A stretch of 64,000 bases of DNA. Origin: Plutella xylostella. Lineage: Eukaryota; Arthropoda; Insecta; Lepidoptera; Plutellidae. Where the stretch lies: the NCBI RefSeq assembly GCF_932276165.1, contig NC_063994.1, positions 1,488,001-1,552,000 of the forward strand. Direction: 5' to 3'. The position numbers and the translations under genes were made by a program. Below are positions 1 through 13,000 of the stretch, piece by piece. Below the pieces are notes generated by a model. The model searched no databases. It saw nothing but the letters and a program-made list of their open reading frames with translations, and was not told the origin of the DNA. Each line of letters opens with the position of its first letter. Within the stretch, counting starts at the first letter, position 1.

Positions 1-59
1 TAGATGGTTATAGGTTTAAAACTCTAGGTCTGGCCCTGCGGCATGGGTATCTTATCGAC

Positions 60-235
60 GTCGATAAACTCGTTTAATCCACGTCCCACAACTATCAGCG
101 CCATATTTATGGCGAATTGCGATAAAGTGACGTTTATGTATGTCAATAAACTTATTTAATAAGAATTTCACCAATCTCAGCGCCATTTTATGGCAAACCG
201 CGATATAGTGACGTTTTTCTTCAATTAAAATTGTC
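60..235. repeat. Two tandem degenerate copies of a palindrome-rich MITE motif
   Basis: Two related stretches (about 93-148 and 178-235) each carry AGCGCCAT, a TTTATGGC core, a GCGATA(A/T)AGTGACGTTT block and an AT-rich tail. A palindromic TTATCGACGTCGATAA lies just before them at 51-66. The same words recur at 48160-48236 and, more degenerate, at 49620-49660 and 39395-39500, so this is a dispersed short non-autonomous element. It lies in a UBR intron. Family assignment is open. Confidence 0.5.
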
Positions 236-314
236 TCCTGCGCTTTCCATGTAGATCATCGCAAAAGCCTGGTCTTATAGAAGATCCATGTTCTGTAAAC
301 TTTTCCTGGCTATA

Positions 315-1007
315 CAGTGGTTTGCAATGGAAACCAGCAATCATGTAAACAAACCAAATTGTCACGATTACTCCGTAATCACATACATTTTCGATCAATT
401 TATGAACAAAGTCTGATTTCAACGAACACACCATTGTTTTCACATTATCTTCAACACGATTTAACTTGTATTTATAAGTTAAATTTGTTAAAACATTTGC
501 AACGTAAAAATTTCGAAGTATTTGACAAGCTATCATCTTAGTTTTTTACTCATCGAACTCTATAAGTCATTGAAAAGTTAGTGTTGTTCGTAATCTGAAG
601 TTATCTTTTATTTTTAATTTAATAAATTATTTTAATTTAATATTATTTGAATACAATTTAAAAAAAATTCAAGAGCTTAATATAATTAACCAAAACGAAA
701 AAAGGAAGAGGAAGAAATGAAAAAGCTCGACGACATTTTAGACATGGCAAGCGATGACATAGTGGTTCCATTTATAATTACGGTCACCGGCGACACTTCT
801 GATAGTGATGATGACGAAGACGAAGATTTAAATTTGTTTTAATAAACACTTTTTTTTATATATAATCAGTTTTATTTTATAGTCTATGGCTTATATATTT
901 AATCTAATTAGAACACTATGACATCACTATGGGCATAAACAATACGCTGTCAATGTCAGTCCGCCATATTTGTTTACATGATTGTTGGTTTCTATTGCAA
1001 ACGACTG
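315..1007. mobile_element. Tc1/mariner-superfamily-like non-autonomous element (693 bp)
   Basis: Terminal inverted repeats of about 38 bp match with few mismatches: 315-352 reads inward CAGTGGTTTGCAATGGAAAC and the reverse complement of 970-1007 reads CAGTCGTTTGCAATAGAAAC. Both ends are flanked by TA (313-314 and 1008-1009). A CAGT terminus with a TA duplication is what the Tc1/mariner superfamily, including pogo-like elements, leaves. The inside is AT-rich and holds one short acidic reading frame (717-842) but no recognisable transposase core, so the element is internally deleted. Confidence 0.75.
717..842 (+). other. 41-codon acidic ORF inside the Tc1/mariner-like element
   Basis: The frame starts at an ATG preceded in frame by a basic/acidic run (PKRKKEEEE, after a stop at 687-689). 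It ends in an aspartate/glutamate-rich tail just before the stop, and an AATAAA signal overlaps the stop region (841-846). Its position next to the right-hand inverted repeat suggests the last part of a transposase gene; some pogo-like transposases have acidic C-termini. I do not recognise the family, and it could be chance. Confidence 0.3.
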
Positions 1008-1070
1008 TAATTATGTATGTATATTCAAAATCATTCGCTACTTAATTCACTCCCACTTTTCCTCCCCCAG

Positions 1071-4000
1071 AACCGGTCCTTCGGACCACGGCCATGATAG
1101 CGGGCGTGCACGCCGGCATGTGGCGTCGCAACGGTTTCGCGCTACTCAACCAGCTGTACTTCTACCACAACGTGAAGTGTCGCGCGGAGATGCTGGACCG
1201 AGATGTGCTGATGCTGCAGGTGAGCGTGGGACGCCCCTCACTGCTTCTTTAGTAACTAAGAGGACAGTGTGGGACACCCCTGAAGGAACTGCCTCGATGA
1301 GGCTGCATGAGAAACGTATACTTACGTCCGGCACAGTCTATGCAGTCAGCGATTGAAGCTAATCTCACTGGCTTATTCTTTCACCAAGATGACAAACCCT
1401 AGATGCGCACTGACTACAGATCTGGTTTACAAATTTACCTGGTCGGGTATGTAACAAGGTACAGATGCACCTGTGGCATATCTACATCTGTGTCTGTATA
1501 TCTGTCGGACAGATCCGTGCGTTACTATTTGACAACTGACTGTTTTACTAGCGCCATCTATGTTTTTAAGAAAGAAAGAAGAAAATACATTTATTTCGAA
1601 CACACACAGAAACAACACAAAAAGAAATAATAAAAAGTAAATAAAATGAGCATGAGCGTTAAGTATTCTTTAAGAACTATCCATATCCTCCTTCTTCTAA
1701 CAGTTAGTTTGTAAAACTGCTACCCTGATTTCCAGATCGGCGCTTCCCTAATCGAGAGCAACGAGTTCATAATCCACGTGATGAACAAGCTGAACCTGCT
1801 CGAGTGGGCCAAGCCCGACTTCGAGAGCAAGGGGATCGAGGAGGACGCCCTGAGGCACACCATTAGCATGCTGGATGAGTTCCTGGGATTATTGATCACT
1901 GGTAATTTTATTGGATGTTTTTGACGGATCTTCATTTGTTTAACGGAGGTATTTTGTCTTGGGGATTGCATTAAATGATGCCAAAAACGCCCTTATTATT
2001 TCGGGACTAAGGTTGGGTTTCCTTCTATTTTGTCATTGACTGTGTATCATTGCTCGAGCATTATACACAGTGTTCTGTGGGACATGGACTGAGAAAGTGA
2101 AGTGCGCGGTAGATTTTCTGTCATCCATAATAGTGGTGAAAACATGGTACAGCAATTTATACCTGCCTATCCCACAAAGGAATACGTTAGGCCAAATCGT
2201 GAGTGTAAATTTTTACAATTACCCAAGAAGACGCTTCATACACCATATTTACTGCCACCGGAGTTACGTTTTTAAATCCCCATGTACAGATACGGACTCA
2301 TTCTTTTATCGAACCTATTGTTAATATTTTTATCCCCCCCAGTGGTGGGTTCCCGCTACGTGCCGGGCGTGGGCGAGGTGACGGCGGAGGACAGGACCAA
2401 GAAGGAGATCATACAGATGCTCTGCATCAAGCCTATGGCGCATTCTGAACTTAACAGGTATTTATTATTGAAATATTTTGTGTAGAAATCTAATTTTAAA
2501 TGCTTTTCGGCACACACATTAAATTAACTCTTGTATCATCCATACGTGGTTGTCGTGTTAATTATTAGAGATGTGAATAAGAGTTAAAACTGAATAATGG
2601 TTAATTGATAATGAATAATATAAAATATCATAATATATTAACAGTTAATATTAATGAATAATTGTTAACAGATAAAAACGCTGATTGGTTGTTTGTTATT
2701 TTTATTGACTTCAAATAATTAAACTCAGAGGTGATAAGGTTAAGAATGATGTTATACCTACTGGGTTTTTTGTTTGGTTAATCGCTGTATACGGAAATGT
2801 GCATTAATTTTAAATGCGTTTTCAAGTTTGTAGTGGTTCCTTTATAAGAAAGAGTCTTTTTACAGAAATTAGTCTGGGTTTATTTACAGTTTACTGCAAT
2901 CACTTATCACTAATCCAAGTTTATTTGTACAGTTTATTACTCTAATTTAACTAACTTAATCATTACACTAACCATACTTTATACCTACCTACAACTTCCG
3001 AAACCGAACTTAAGAAATATTTATTATTGCAATCTACTTTACTCGACGTCAATAAAAATAATACTTACGCGACGTGAAAATTATTTTACTTTCGACTTCC
3101 GTGTTTAAATTATCATTTAGTGAATTATTGAAAATAATGTTATGGTTGATGGTATATCGTTAACAGTGATCCCGCATTCAATGATAATTCGCATCTATTA
3201 CTCTCTCTCTCTCTCTTTCAGGCTATGTGTCCCATATGGTGGTGGGGTCTGCCTTCCTCGTTTTCTCTCTCCACTTCGCCCTGTCTCCAACGTCGTCTTC
3301 AGAGACTTGGCAGTGTCGTAGGTCTTTTTGCACTACGTCTATCCATCTGGTTTTAGGTCTTCCTCGGGATCTCCGACCGGGGGCGGACAGGCGCAGTGCT
3401 TCGTTTCCAACATAGTCAGGTGGTTTTCTCTTGACATGTCCGAACCATCGTAAGCGGTTTTCTTGGAGTTTGTCGGCGATGTCGCGTACTCCCAGGCTGC
3501 CGCGAACGTACTCATTGCGGATTCTGTCAAGCCTTGTGACCCCGCACATCCACCTCAACATCTTCATTTCAGCCGCTTGGACCGCTCTGACATGCGTTTG
3601 CTTCGCTGCCCAGGTCTCACTGCCATACATTAGGACCGGGCGTATGATGGTTTTGTACACAAGACCTTTCAACCTTACCGGCATTCTTCTGTCACAAGTA
3701 ACACCAGTTACTTCGCGCCATTTTAGCCAGGCGGCAGCTATTCTGTGTTGGATGTTGTATTCCACTTTACCAGAACTGTGCATCATGTTTCCCAAATACT
3801 TATATTGGTCGCACTTGATGACTTGTTGGCCGTCGATGATGATGGGGCTGTCATCTGGGTCTGGTTCGTTGCATGCCATGTATTGGGTTTTAGTAACACT
3901 TAGCTTTAGGCCGCCTTTTTGTAACTGATGTTTCCACTCCAGAAGGGCCTTTTGTAGGGAGGTTCTGCTCTCCGTGCAGATTGCTACATCGTCCGCGTAT

Positions 4001-7000
4001 ATAAACGTCCACGCAGCCGTACTCTGTGCTGTTTCCGTCAGCGCATCCAGGACCAAGCAAAACAGGAAAGGGCTTAGGACTGAACCTTGGTGTACCCCTT
4101 CTGCTACAGCAATGGGCCGAGTAGCACCTACAACCGTCCTCACAACAGACCTTGCATTTTTATACATGTCCGCAATGATACTGACATACTTCTCAGGGAC
4201 GCTTTTTCTGCGTAAGCTCCACCAGATAGCATCTCTCGGTATGCGATCAAACGCTTTTTCCATGTCCAAAAAAAAATTCGCATCTATTACTATACTCATA
4301 AATACCATAACCCTGTGCATAACATCGCTTAAACGTTAATGGAGTATTCAACGATAATTCGCACCTATTTCTATACACATAAATACCATAACCCTGTGCA
4401 TTACATTGCTTAAACGATAATGAATAACCGTGTCCTTGAATTTGGCCGCCTCGCGCCTTGGCGATAAATTTGTTCTCATCGAAAATCATAGAGGGCGTTG
4501 CAAGTCAAATACGGACGGTCGGTAAATTTACGAACTTTTTAAATTATCAATATCAGTTTAATGAAATTATGTCAATGTAGTTAATCAATAAATATAATTA
4601 ATGTAATAAATTAATGAATTAAACCATTAACGATCACCCCTATTAATTATACATTACTGTCTGTATGTCATGTTTCCACATAGAAATAATGAATTGTACT
4701 AAAATTCGTTATAACACTCCAGTTGCATAGACGTCTCAATAAAAAAGACGTCTCACAGTCAATGATACTTTTTCATTTATAATATTTAAGGAAACCTGTA
4801 ATATGTGTTAGGTATTAAAAAAATATTGTCAACTCCGCTCGCCCTCACATCATGTGGCATGTAGAACTCGATAAATAAAATTGTTTTCTGTTCCTGTGGC
4901 AACAAAACATTAATATAACATTAATCTTCCTTCCAGATGCCTGCCAGAAGACCAGCTCCACGAGACAGGCCTAGAAGCGGTCATCAACGAAGTGGCAACA
5001 TTCTCCAAACCTACAGGTTACAACTTGTTACAATTTTACTACCAGCTTTTTGTGAATTCATAGTGTTTTTCTTCAAAATAGGATTAAAATTGACGTTGTG
5101 ATATACGAATTTCAACTTTTTGATGATATAAAGCGTTGAAACTCGAGTGTTTCAAAAGTTTTTTGCTAATTTACAATACAGTATCTATCTACAAGGGGTG
5201 CTAATCTCTATCTATGTATCTACAGGGGGCGCCAACCGCGGCATCTACACCCTGAAGCCGGCCCTGTACGACCAATACGAGCCGTTCTTCTATCACTACA
5301 CCAGGGAGGAACTGTCGAGGAGCGAGGAGGCGCAGCGGACTAGGAGGAAGCAGGCTGGTTAGTTATGAAATGTATTTTTGAGATCATAAATTAAATATTA
5401 GTAGAGATTACGCAGATTCATCGCACTCATCGTCACAATATAGTAGACCCGTTTGACAACTACATTAAATTGCAATTTACTCTTGATTTACGTAAAAATA
5501 CATAAAAAGTGCCATACTCTGGCTTATTATTTAACGGTCAAAAGAAAAAAAGAGTTTATGTAACCTCTAAAGTTACTTATTGTTTAGATTTTTTGGGTCT
5601 TACCTCAAAAACTTAGACAGTATTTAACAGGTGTTTAGCGCTGTCAGACGCATACAAAATCTGTCAAATTTCATTTTAAACACTTGTTAATCAGTGTTTA
5701 AAGTTTTTTGTGGTAGCACAGTTTATGTTTTTGATTTAAAACTACGTTTATAACTTATAACATACAGATATAGTAGATATTTTATTCGTTCGCCATGAAA
5801 TCTGTGGGGTGTTACCACACCCTTTTACTAATTATTATCCATACCCCTCAGGCCTGCCCGAATGCTGCCCGCCGCCCCAACTCCCCAAGTTGACGCCCCC
5901 ATTCCGTCTGCTGGCGAACTTACTACAATGTGCCGCCTCCGTGACCGTTCTGAAGACGGTGCTGGAGCGCGCGCTCGACCTGCGCGCCGCGTGCTTCGCC
6001 GAGACTCACGTGCACAAGGTAGGAAAGAAAAGAAGGTGGGATACATGTGGAGAAGGTAGGACACTTGTGGCCCATGTACGCCAGCTGCAGTATGGTAAAT
6101 TAAAGCTTTTATGTTAGAACAAACCTCAAGAAGGAGAGTAATGTTTAGGATACAAATTGTCAAAATAACCAAGAAATATAAAAAAACTGACATTTCAAAA
6201 GGAATCTTCCACCCTATAGAAAATGTTACTAAACCACACATTTCTCCCCCCAGGCCCTCCACCTGATGGGCTACGCCCTCCGCGACGAGGAAAGCGGTCA
6301 CTATTCCTTCGTCTCCTTCGCCGAGACAGCAGCGCGCGCCGGGCTGCTGCCGCTGCTGCAGCAGCTGGCCAGCAGCCCGCGCGTGGAGGCGCACCGCCCG
6401 CTCGCGCACTGGCTGCTCAACAAGATACGGTGAGTCCGCTGCAAGATGGATCTCCCTACATGTTCAGACAGCAGCGCGCAGCAGCTGCAGCAGCTGCAGC
6501 AGCTGGCCAGCAGCCAAATACCAAAGAATTCCCAATGACCTATCTAGCTCCTCTTGACCCTATGATAAAAGTTGTTAAACCTGCTTTTGTGAACTTCACT
6601 TATAAAATTTAAGCCTGTGCATGCACTGTTCCTGTTCAAATCGTGTGAAGTGACACATCCGAATAATCTGTGGGCTAAACAGGCTGTTAACAAAAACATA
6701 AGACCATAGATTTTGAAAACTTCTTGGCTCAAAACCCAGCTCAGATATCGCAACCTAAGATATCAAGACTAATGAATAATTCTGTTTATGTTCGTTTCAG
6801 GTCGATGCTGGGTCACACGGAAGAAGGGTCCGGTGACGCAGACAGCATGGATACGGACCAGAAGGATAAACCTAATGAGGAAAGCGCTGGTGAGGAAATT
6901 ATTTTAAAATATTCATGTGTAAAACTCTATTTTCCCTTGGACTTCGCTTACATACATAATTGCTAACAATCTGGAATTAAACCCGAGTAAGGAGAATGGC

Positions 7001-10000
7001 AGGCAACTCGCTGTGCCACATATTTTCTACTCACATAATCAATAGCAATCCGCGTTGCCAAAATATACATTTACCTAATCTTTTTTTATATATATTTTGC
7101 TAATCAATCCATCTCCACCCCACAGCGGACGCAGAAAAGTCTCGCCGAGCCAAACTAGCGGCCGAACGTCGCGCCAAAATCCTCGCGCAAATGCAGGCCG
7201 CCCAGAACAAGTTCATTTGCAACAACGCGCGTTTGTTCGCGTCCACGGACGTCGCTCGCTCTGAGCCGGAGAGGGGGGCGGAGAGGGCGCGGAGGGCGGG
7301 GCGGGGGGGCGCGCTCGGGACGTGGGGGGGCGCCGCCGCGCAGCCGCCTAGGGTGTGCATTATGTGTCAGGAAGAGGTGGGTTTTGTTTGTTTGTTTATA
7401 TGAGTTTATAGGGGTATGTGTGAATTCATAGTTGCGAATAGCACATTTAAGTAATCATGGTAAGAGTCTGAAAGGGAGTGAAAGGGCAACAAGGGGGACT
7501 TGGGGGAAAAGGTGGGTTGTGTTTATGTAACTGCAATGTAGTATGAGTGTGTGTGAATTCATGGTTACAAATAACACACTCAGGGATGAGACGCGGATGG
7601 AATGAGTCATAAAGTCGCGATGCCATTGACTGCTAAGCCGCTTGACAGCTACGGGTCTAATGCGGCAACATCCCAGCCCAGTTGACATAATGTTCTTCTT
7701 TCTTTTATGTAGATTTTGGTTGTTAAATAATTTTATTCATATATACACATATTTTTCCTCCCCAGGCAACTGTAGACCTGAACAGCGAGCCACTAGTCCT
7801 AGTAGCCTTCTGTCAATACTCGTCGGTGCTGAACCGCTGCCGCGCGGACGGGCAGGGCGTCACGCCGGCCGGCTGGCGCGCCGCCAGGCTGCCTGCGGGC
7901 AGGTAATGGACATGGCTGATTTTTCAAGAGTCAGATAAATTTTAGATGAAGCGACAGCAACAGAATTTATTTCCGGAAAAAAATGGTGCCTATTTAAATT
8001 AAACAATGTTGTCAATCGAAAATTATAGTTTAGCATCGCTAAAATTTAATTTTATATCTTCAGAATCAACATCAATGACAGAAAAGTTTAAGTTCCCAAC
8101 ATACTAAACAACATCTCCAGAATATTTTTACTTGTTGCACCTGTATTTTTCAATAGTCATTCATAGTAAAATCGCTACCAACACCTATGTATTTACAACT
8201 CCGAACTCTATTATGCTAACGATACTTATTCTCTACTTCCCTTCAGGGGCGCCGGACCACACGTGTCGTCATGCGGACACGCTCTGCACGCGGCCTGCTG
8301 GACAAAGTACCTCGCCACTGTGCACGACAAGGAAAACCGCAGGTGAGACGACTAACTTCATGATTTACCCGTTGAGGCCCCGTCGTTTATAACATTATTT
8401 ATTGATCAGATTTCGTTGAATTTTAATGTGTACATGGCATAGATGCTCTGTATAATTATAGTTTTTATAAATCTAGAATGATACTCCTGCGGGGGCATTG
8501 TTTTGTAATCACTCTTCTATTCTAATAGTTTTGAACATGCAAAGTTGTATACCACTAGGCGAGCGACTGGTGTACTCAAATTGTAAACTCTATTTTCTAG
8601 CACTTATTGACCATAATCACAATTTACAATGAAACCTCGTAATATTAAGAATAACCGTTTATTTTAGTTGTTTTCAGGGAGCTATCTACAAATTCATACA
8701 AAATATAAATACATAAGCTAAAACGAAACCATACCGCGATGTAGACGACTACCTACAACGCCATCTATGAGCAGACTTCACAACTATAAACTTATAAACT
8801 GAACATTCCGCCCACCGAGGACCATGTCCGATTCAACCTATAAGAAAACAATACAAATTAAGAGTTTAAACTTATCGAAATAAAAAATAAACAACATAGT
8901 TATGTTGGGTGGGCTTAGAAAATCTAACCATTATAACAAGCACCTTACGTCTCAAAGCTACCCCACCGCCCACCGTGACAACTCCGCCTTAAAATAAATA
9001 TATCTTATACACAAAATATTTTATATAAGATAATAAATAATTTATAAAAATACACAAACTTACACCCCTTGACCTCCCTCATGACTAATGAAACATAAAA
9101 ACAAACAACTTCTTAAACAATATGTGGCTAGCATGCTGTTGTAGATTAAACGATACTTAATAATGATGAGCATAGTTATCCTACGTAGTCTTAGGTAAAA
9201 AACATAGTTTGTTACATGGCCTCTTTACTTAAGGATTTTTGCATTTAACAGTAACAACACGAGTAATGTTATCCTTACCGGTATGTTTCTCTACAATTCT
9301 ACCTAAAAGCCATTTGGCTGGTGGTAAATTGTTATCTTTAATAATAACTACGTCGTCTATCTGGGGTTCAGGTAACACATTGTTCCGGTTCTACCTTTTT
9401 TGGCATAAGATTTTTTTGCCTAATCTCGTATTGCATAGTAACGTTTGGTCAAAGTCTCGTTACGCCGAAAATCGCATGGCATAAATCTCGTTTAGTAAAA
9501 AGTTATTTCGCATAACATTGTTTAGCCTAATAATGGTATGGCCAAATCTTGAATAGCCTAATAATGCTATGGCATAGGTTTATACAAATAAACAAATAAA
9601 GTAATAATATTCGTTTGGCTGTAACTTTGACGGAGCGTCTCCCTACATAGCGCAAACTGGTGCCTTGTATTGTTTCCGCTGTTTGGAAAACGCTCCGCTT
9701 TGGTTTTGATGAACATGTGCACCTAACATGCTCCTCTTCGCTTTGCTCGTCGTCGCACCTATTTTTAGGTTTCGATCTCATGGGGGTTGTAATAATTATA
9801 TTGGTCGTTAACTTTCGATTTTTTGATCATACAATATCGTGATTTTCGATATGTAGGAGAAAAATACCACAATTTGTACATTTACTACATACTTAATATA
9901 TTATTTATTAAGATAACATTAGAAGAAACAAGATTATACATAGGTATAGACGAACATACATTTGAGCAAACGAAACTTAGGTGTTTAAAGATTGTGCCTA

Positions 10001-13000
10001 AAGAGTTTTAGACGAAACGAGCCTTATGCCACATAAATCTTGGCAAAGTAATGGTTCGGCCAAAAAAGTTTAGACCATACGAGTTATGCGAAATGAGTTT
10101 TGGTCAATAAAGATTATGCCAGATGAGCGGAACCCCATTGTTCCATTTATGTCTCTGATTAAGCGTAACAAGGTATTCATCAGACCACCTTTTCCAAAAA
10201 TCATTAACGATTTTTTGTACAAGTTTCCAACGTTGCAATCCTGTAACATGCGTATAAGTAGCGTCTTCATCAGGAATGTTTAATAACGGCTCACCTACCA
10301 AAAAATGCCCAGGTGTCAGAGGCAATGGGTCATCTGGATTATCGCTTAGCTTTGTTAAAGGACGCGAATTGAGGCATGCCTCGATTTTGGTTAACACTGT
10401 TGTCAGTTCTTCGAAGGTGAGGATCGAATCACCAATAACTCTTTTCATATGTGACTTTGTAGAGCGCACTCCTGCCTCCCATAGTCCACCAAAGTTTGGT
10501 GCGCCTGATGGTATAAAGTGCCAAGAGGTTCCTTCTAGAGTTAGCAGACTCGCAATGTCTTGATGTAATTGTGATTTAGCACTCGTTAACATCTCCTTTA
10601 GTTGTCTGTCAGCGCCGACGAAATTCGTTCCATTATCACTATACAAATCTTGGCAATGACCTCTTCTTGCTGTAAATCTTCTGTACGCCGCGATAAATCC
10701 TTGTGTGGACAAGTCTGAGACCGCTTCCAAGTGTATGGCCCTCGTGACCATACAAACAAATAGGGCAATGTATCCTTTGTACGACTTGGCTCCTCTTCCA
10801 GGTGAAAACTTAATGTTGATAGGGCCAGCATAATCAACTCCTGAAGCTTGGAATGGTTTGCTCGGTTTAAGTCGTGCTTCTGGTAACTGACCCATCAATT
10901 GATTATTACTTTGCCTGGAGTACCGTAAGCATGTGACACACTCTTTGTAGCATTTTTTGACTTGATCCTTGCCTCGAATAATCCAATACCTTGACCTCAA
11001 ATAGTTATGCATTACTTGCGGACCTCCATGTAGAGTTATCTTATGGGCTTCCACAACAATTAATGTTGTAAGGTGTGACTTGGCGGGCAATATTACTGGA
11101 TGTCGTTTTTCATATGGTACTTGAGCCAAATGAATGCGTCCACCGACTCTGATTATTCCATCCTTATCCATGATAGGGTTTAACGTGTACAGTGAACTTT
11201 TCTTTGCAACCTTTCCTTCGGTACGCAATCTTCCTATTTCTTCGCGGAAGTGAAACTCTTGTGTTTGTTTTATGCTTATTTTGAGTACTTCCTCTCTTTC
11301 CTTTGCTGTGACAAATTTGGGTATTGTCTCTCTTGTCTCTTTCGTCTTTTTTATTCTGAGAAACCTCCGACAATATGCCAGAATGGTTAACATTTTGGCT
11401 AGTGCTGAAAACCTCGTCCATACAAAACTTTCTTCTTCAACAGCTACTGCTAAGACCTTGACTGTCCTCTCTTCCTCATGTGTTAGAAACTCCTTCTCAG
11501 TGGCAGGGGGTATATCTTCTCTCAACCATTCTGGTCCCTCCCACCACAAAAGATGTGTTGACATTTCAGATGGTTTCAATCCTCTCGACGCACAATCAGC
11601 AGGGTTGGAATTTGTGTTAACATGTCTCCACCGATCAGCCTCTAATAATGTCAAAATTTGCGATACTCTATTACTGACGAAAGTTGTCCACCGATTCGGT
11701 AATCCGTTCAGCCAGGCTAAAACAACTGTAGAGTCAGACCACGCATATAATTTTTCTTGTGGAACATCCATAACTTCAGACACTTCGAATATTAATTTGG
11801 CTGCCAGTACTGCCGCACACAATTCAAGCCTAGGAATTGATATTTCCTTCTCCACTGGCGATACTTTGGTTTTAGCAGTCATTAGATGTACGTATATTTG
11901 GCCACTTAGACTGATAACTCTCATGTATACCGCTGCTGCATAGGCCGTACGTGATGCATCAGCAAATGCGTGTAGTTCAATATGGCAGTCGTTTGTCGTA
12001 TTTAACCATCTTGGTATCACACATCGTTTTACTGTAACCAGTTCACTTCTGAATTGTAACCACTTGTTTCTCAGATCTTCAGTCAATTGCTCATCCCACT
12101 CCAATCCTGATTTCCATAGCTCTTGGATAAATACCTTTGCTACTGCCACTACTGGGGCTATCCACCCCATAGGATCATACAACCTGGAAATATCTGACAA
12201 CACTCTCCTCTTGGTGATAGGTTGCTGATTCTCTTCTGGTAGCCGTACTGAGTACTCAAACTGATCGTTCATTCTGTTCCAGCTGATTCCTAAAACCTTA
12301 ACAAGGTTACTCAATTCTACAGGTATCGATTGATCTGCTGTCCTTTTTTCTTCTTCGATGACCTTTAAAACTTGGTCATTGTTGCTAGTCCATTTTTGCA
12401 ACTCAAATCCACCAGCCTTCATGAGTTCATCCATTTGGTGATAAATGTCTTTAGCTTCGTCTTCTGTCTGGCAGCCTGTCATCAGATCGTCCATATAAAA
12501 GTCTCTGAGGGTTATATCAGCTGCCAACGGCCATTTGGTCTGTTCGTCTTTTGCAAGTTGCTGGAGTGACTTAACTGCAAGGTATGGAGCAGCTGCGGTT
12601 CCAAATGTTACGGTCAATAACCTATAGTGTTTTATGGGTTCATTTGGCTTAGATCTCCATACAATCCTTTGAAAGTCTGTGTCTTTATCATTTACTCTCA
12701 CTTGTCGATACATTTTGACTATATCAGCCACCAAGCATATACGATGACGTCTCCATCTCAGAAGTATATGGCGTAGGTCTTGTTGAAGTTTAGGGCCTAT
12801 TAATAATTCATCATTTAATGACACTTTATTGTATCCCTGGCAACTTGCGTCAAATACCACTCGGACCTTCGTCGTTTTCTTATCGTTTCTAACGACAGCA
12901 TGGTGCGGTAAGTACACTGCTCTTGGATTATTTATCTCTTCCTCCTTTACTATCTGTGCCATATGATTAAGCTCTACATATTCGTTTATGACTCTTTTGT

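Larger units (their letters stand above)
3176..4425. repeat. About 80-bp tandem duplication, first unit split by the LINE
   Basis: Unit A (3176-3202 continued at 4292-4345) and unit B (4346-4425) share ATTCAAYGATAATTCGCAYC, CATAAATACCATAACCCTGT and a GCTTAAACG-TAATG end with scattered mismatches. The RTE inserted into unit A, so the duplication is older than the LINE. Confidence 0.7.
2566..4642. mobile_element. hAT-type non-autonomous element with a nested LINE
   Basis: The ends are TAGAGATG and CACCCCTA (reverse complement TAGGGGTG), flanked by a perfect 8-bp duplication TTAATTAT (2558-2565 and 4643-4650). An 8-bp duplication with TAGNG termini is typical of hAT transposons. The termini are crowded with GTTAAC/ATTAAT palindromic words. 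A 1,072-bp RTE fragment (3203-4274) is nested inside with its own duplication. The remaining roughly 1 kb has no transposase. It fills the intron between UBR exons 3 and 4. Confidence 0.8.

Noticed and set aside
3431..4339. Open frames antisense to the RTE reverse transcriptase
   Set aside because: They are shadows of the RT frame; the RT motifs are on the minus strand.
5625..5692. Small inverted repeat TTAACAGGTGTTTA / TAAACACTTGTTAA in a UBR intron
   Set aside because: Arms of 14 bp with a mismatch and no target duplication; too weak to call an element.
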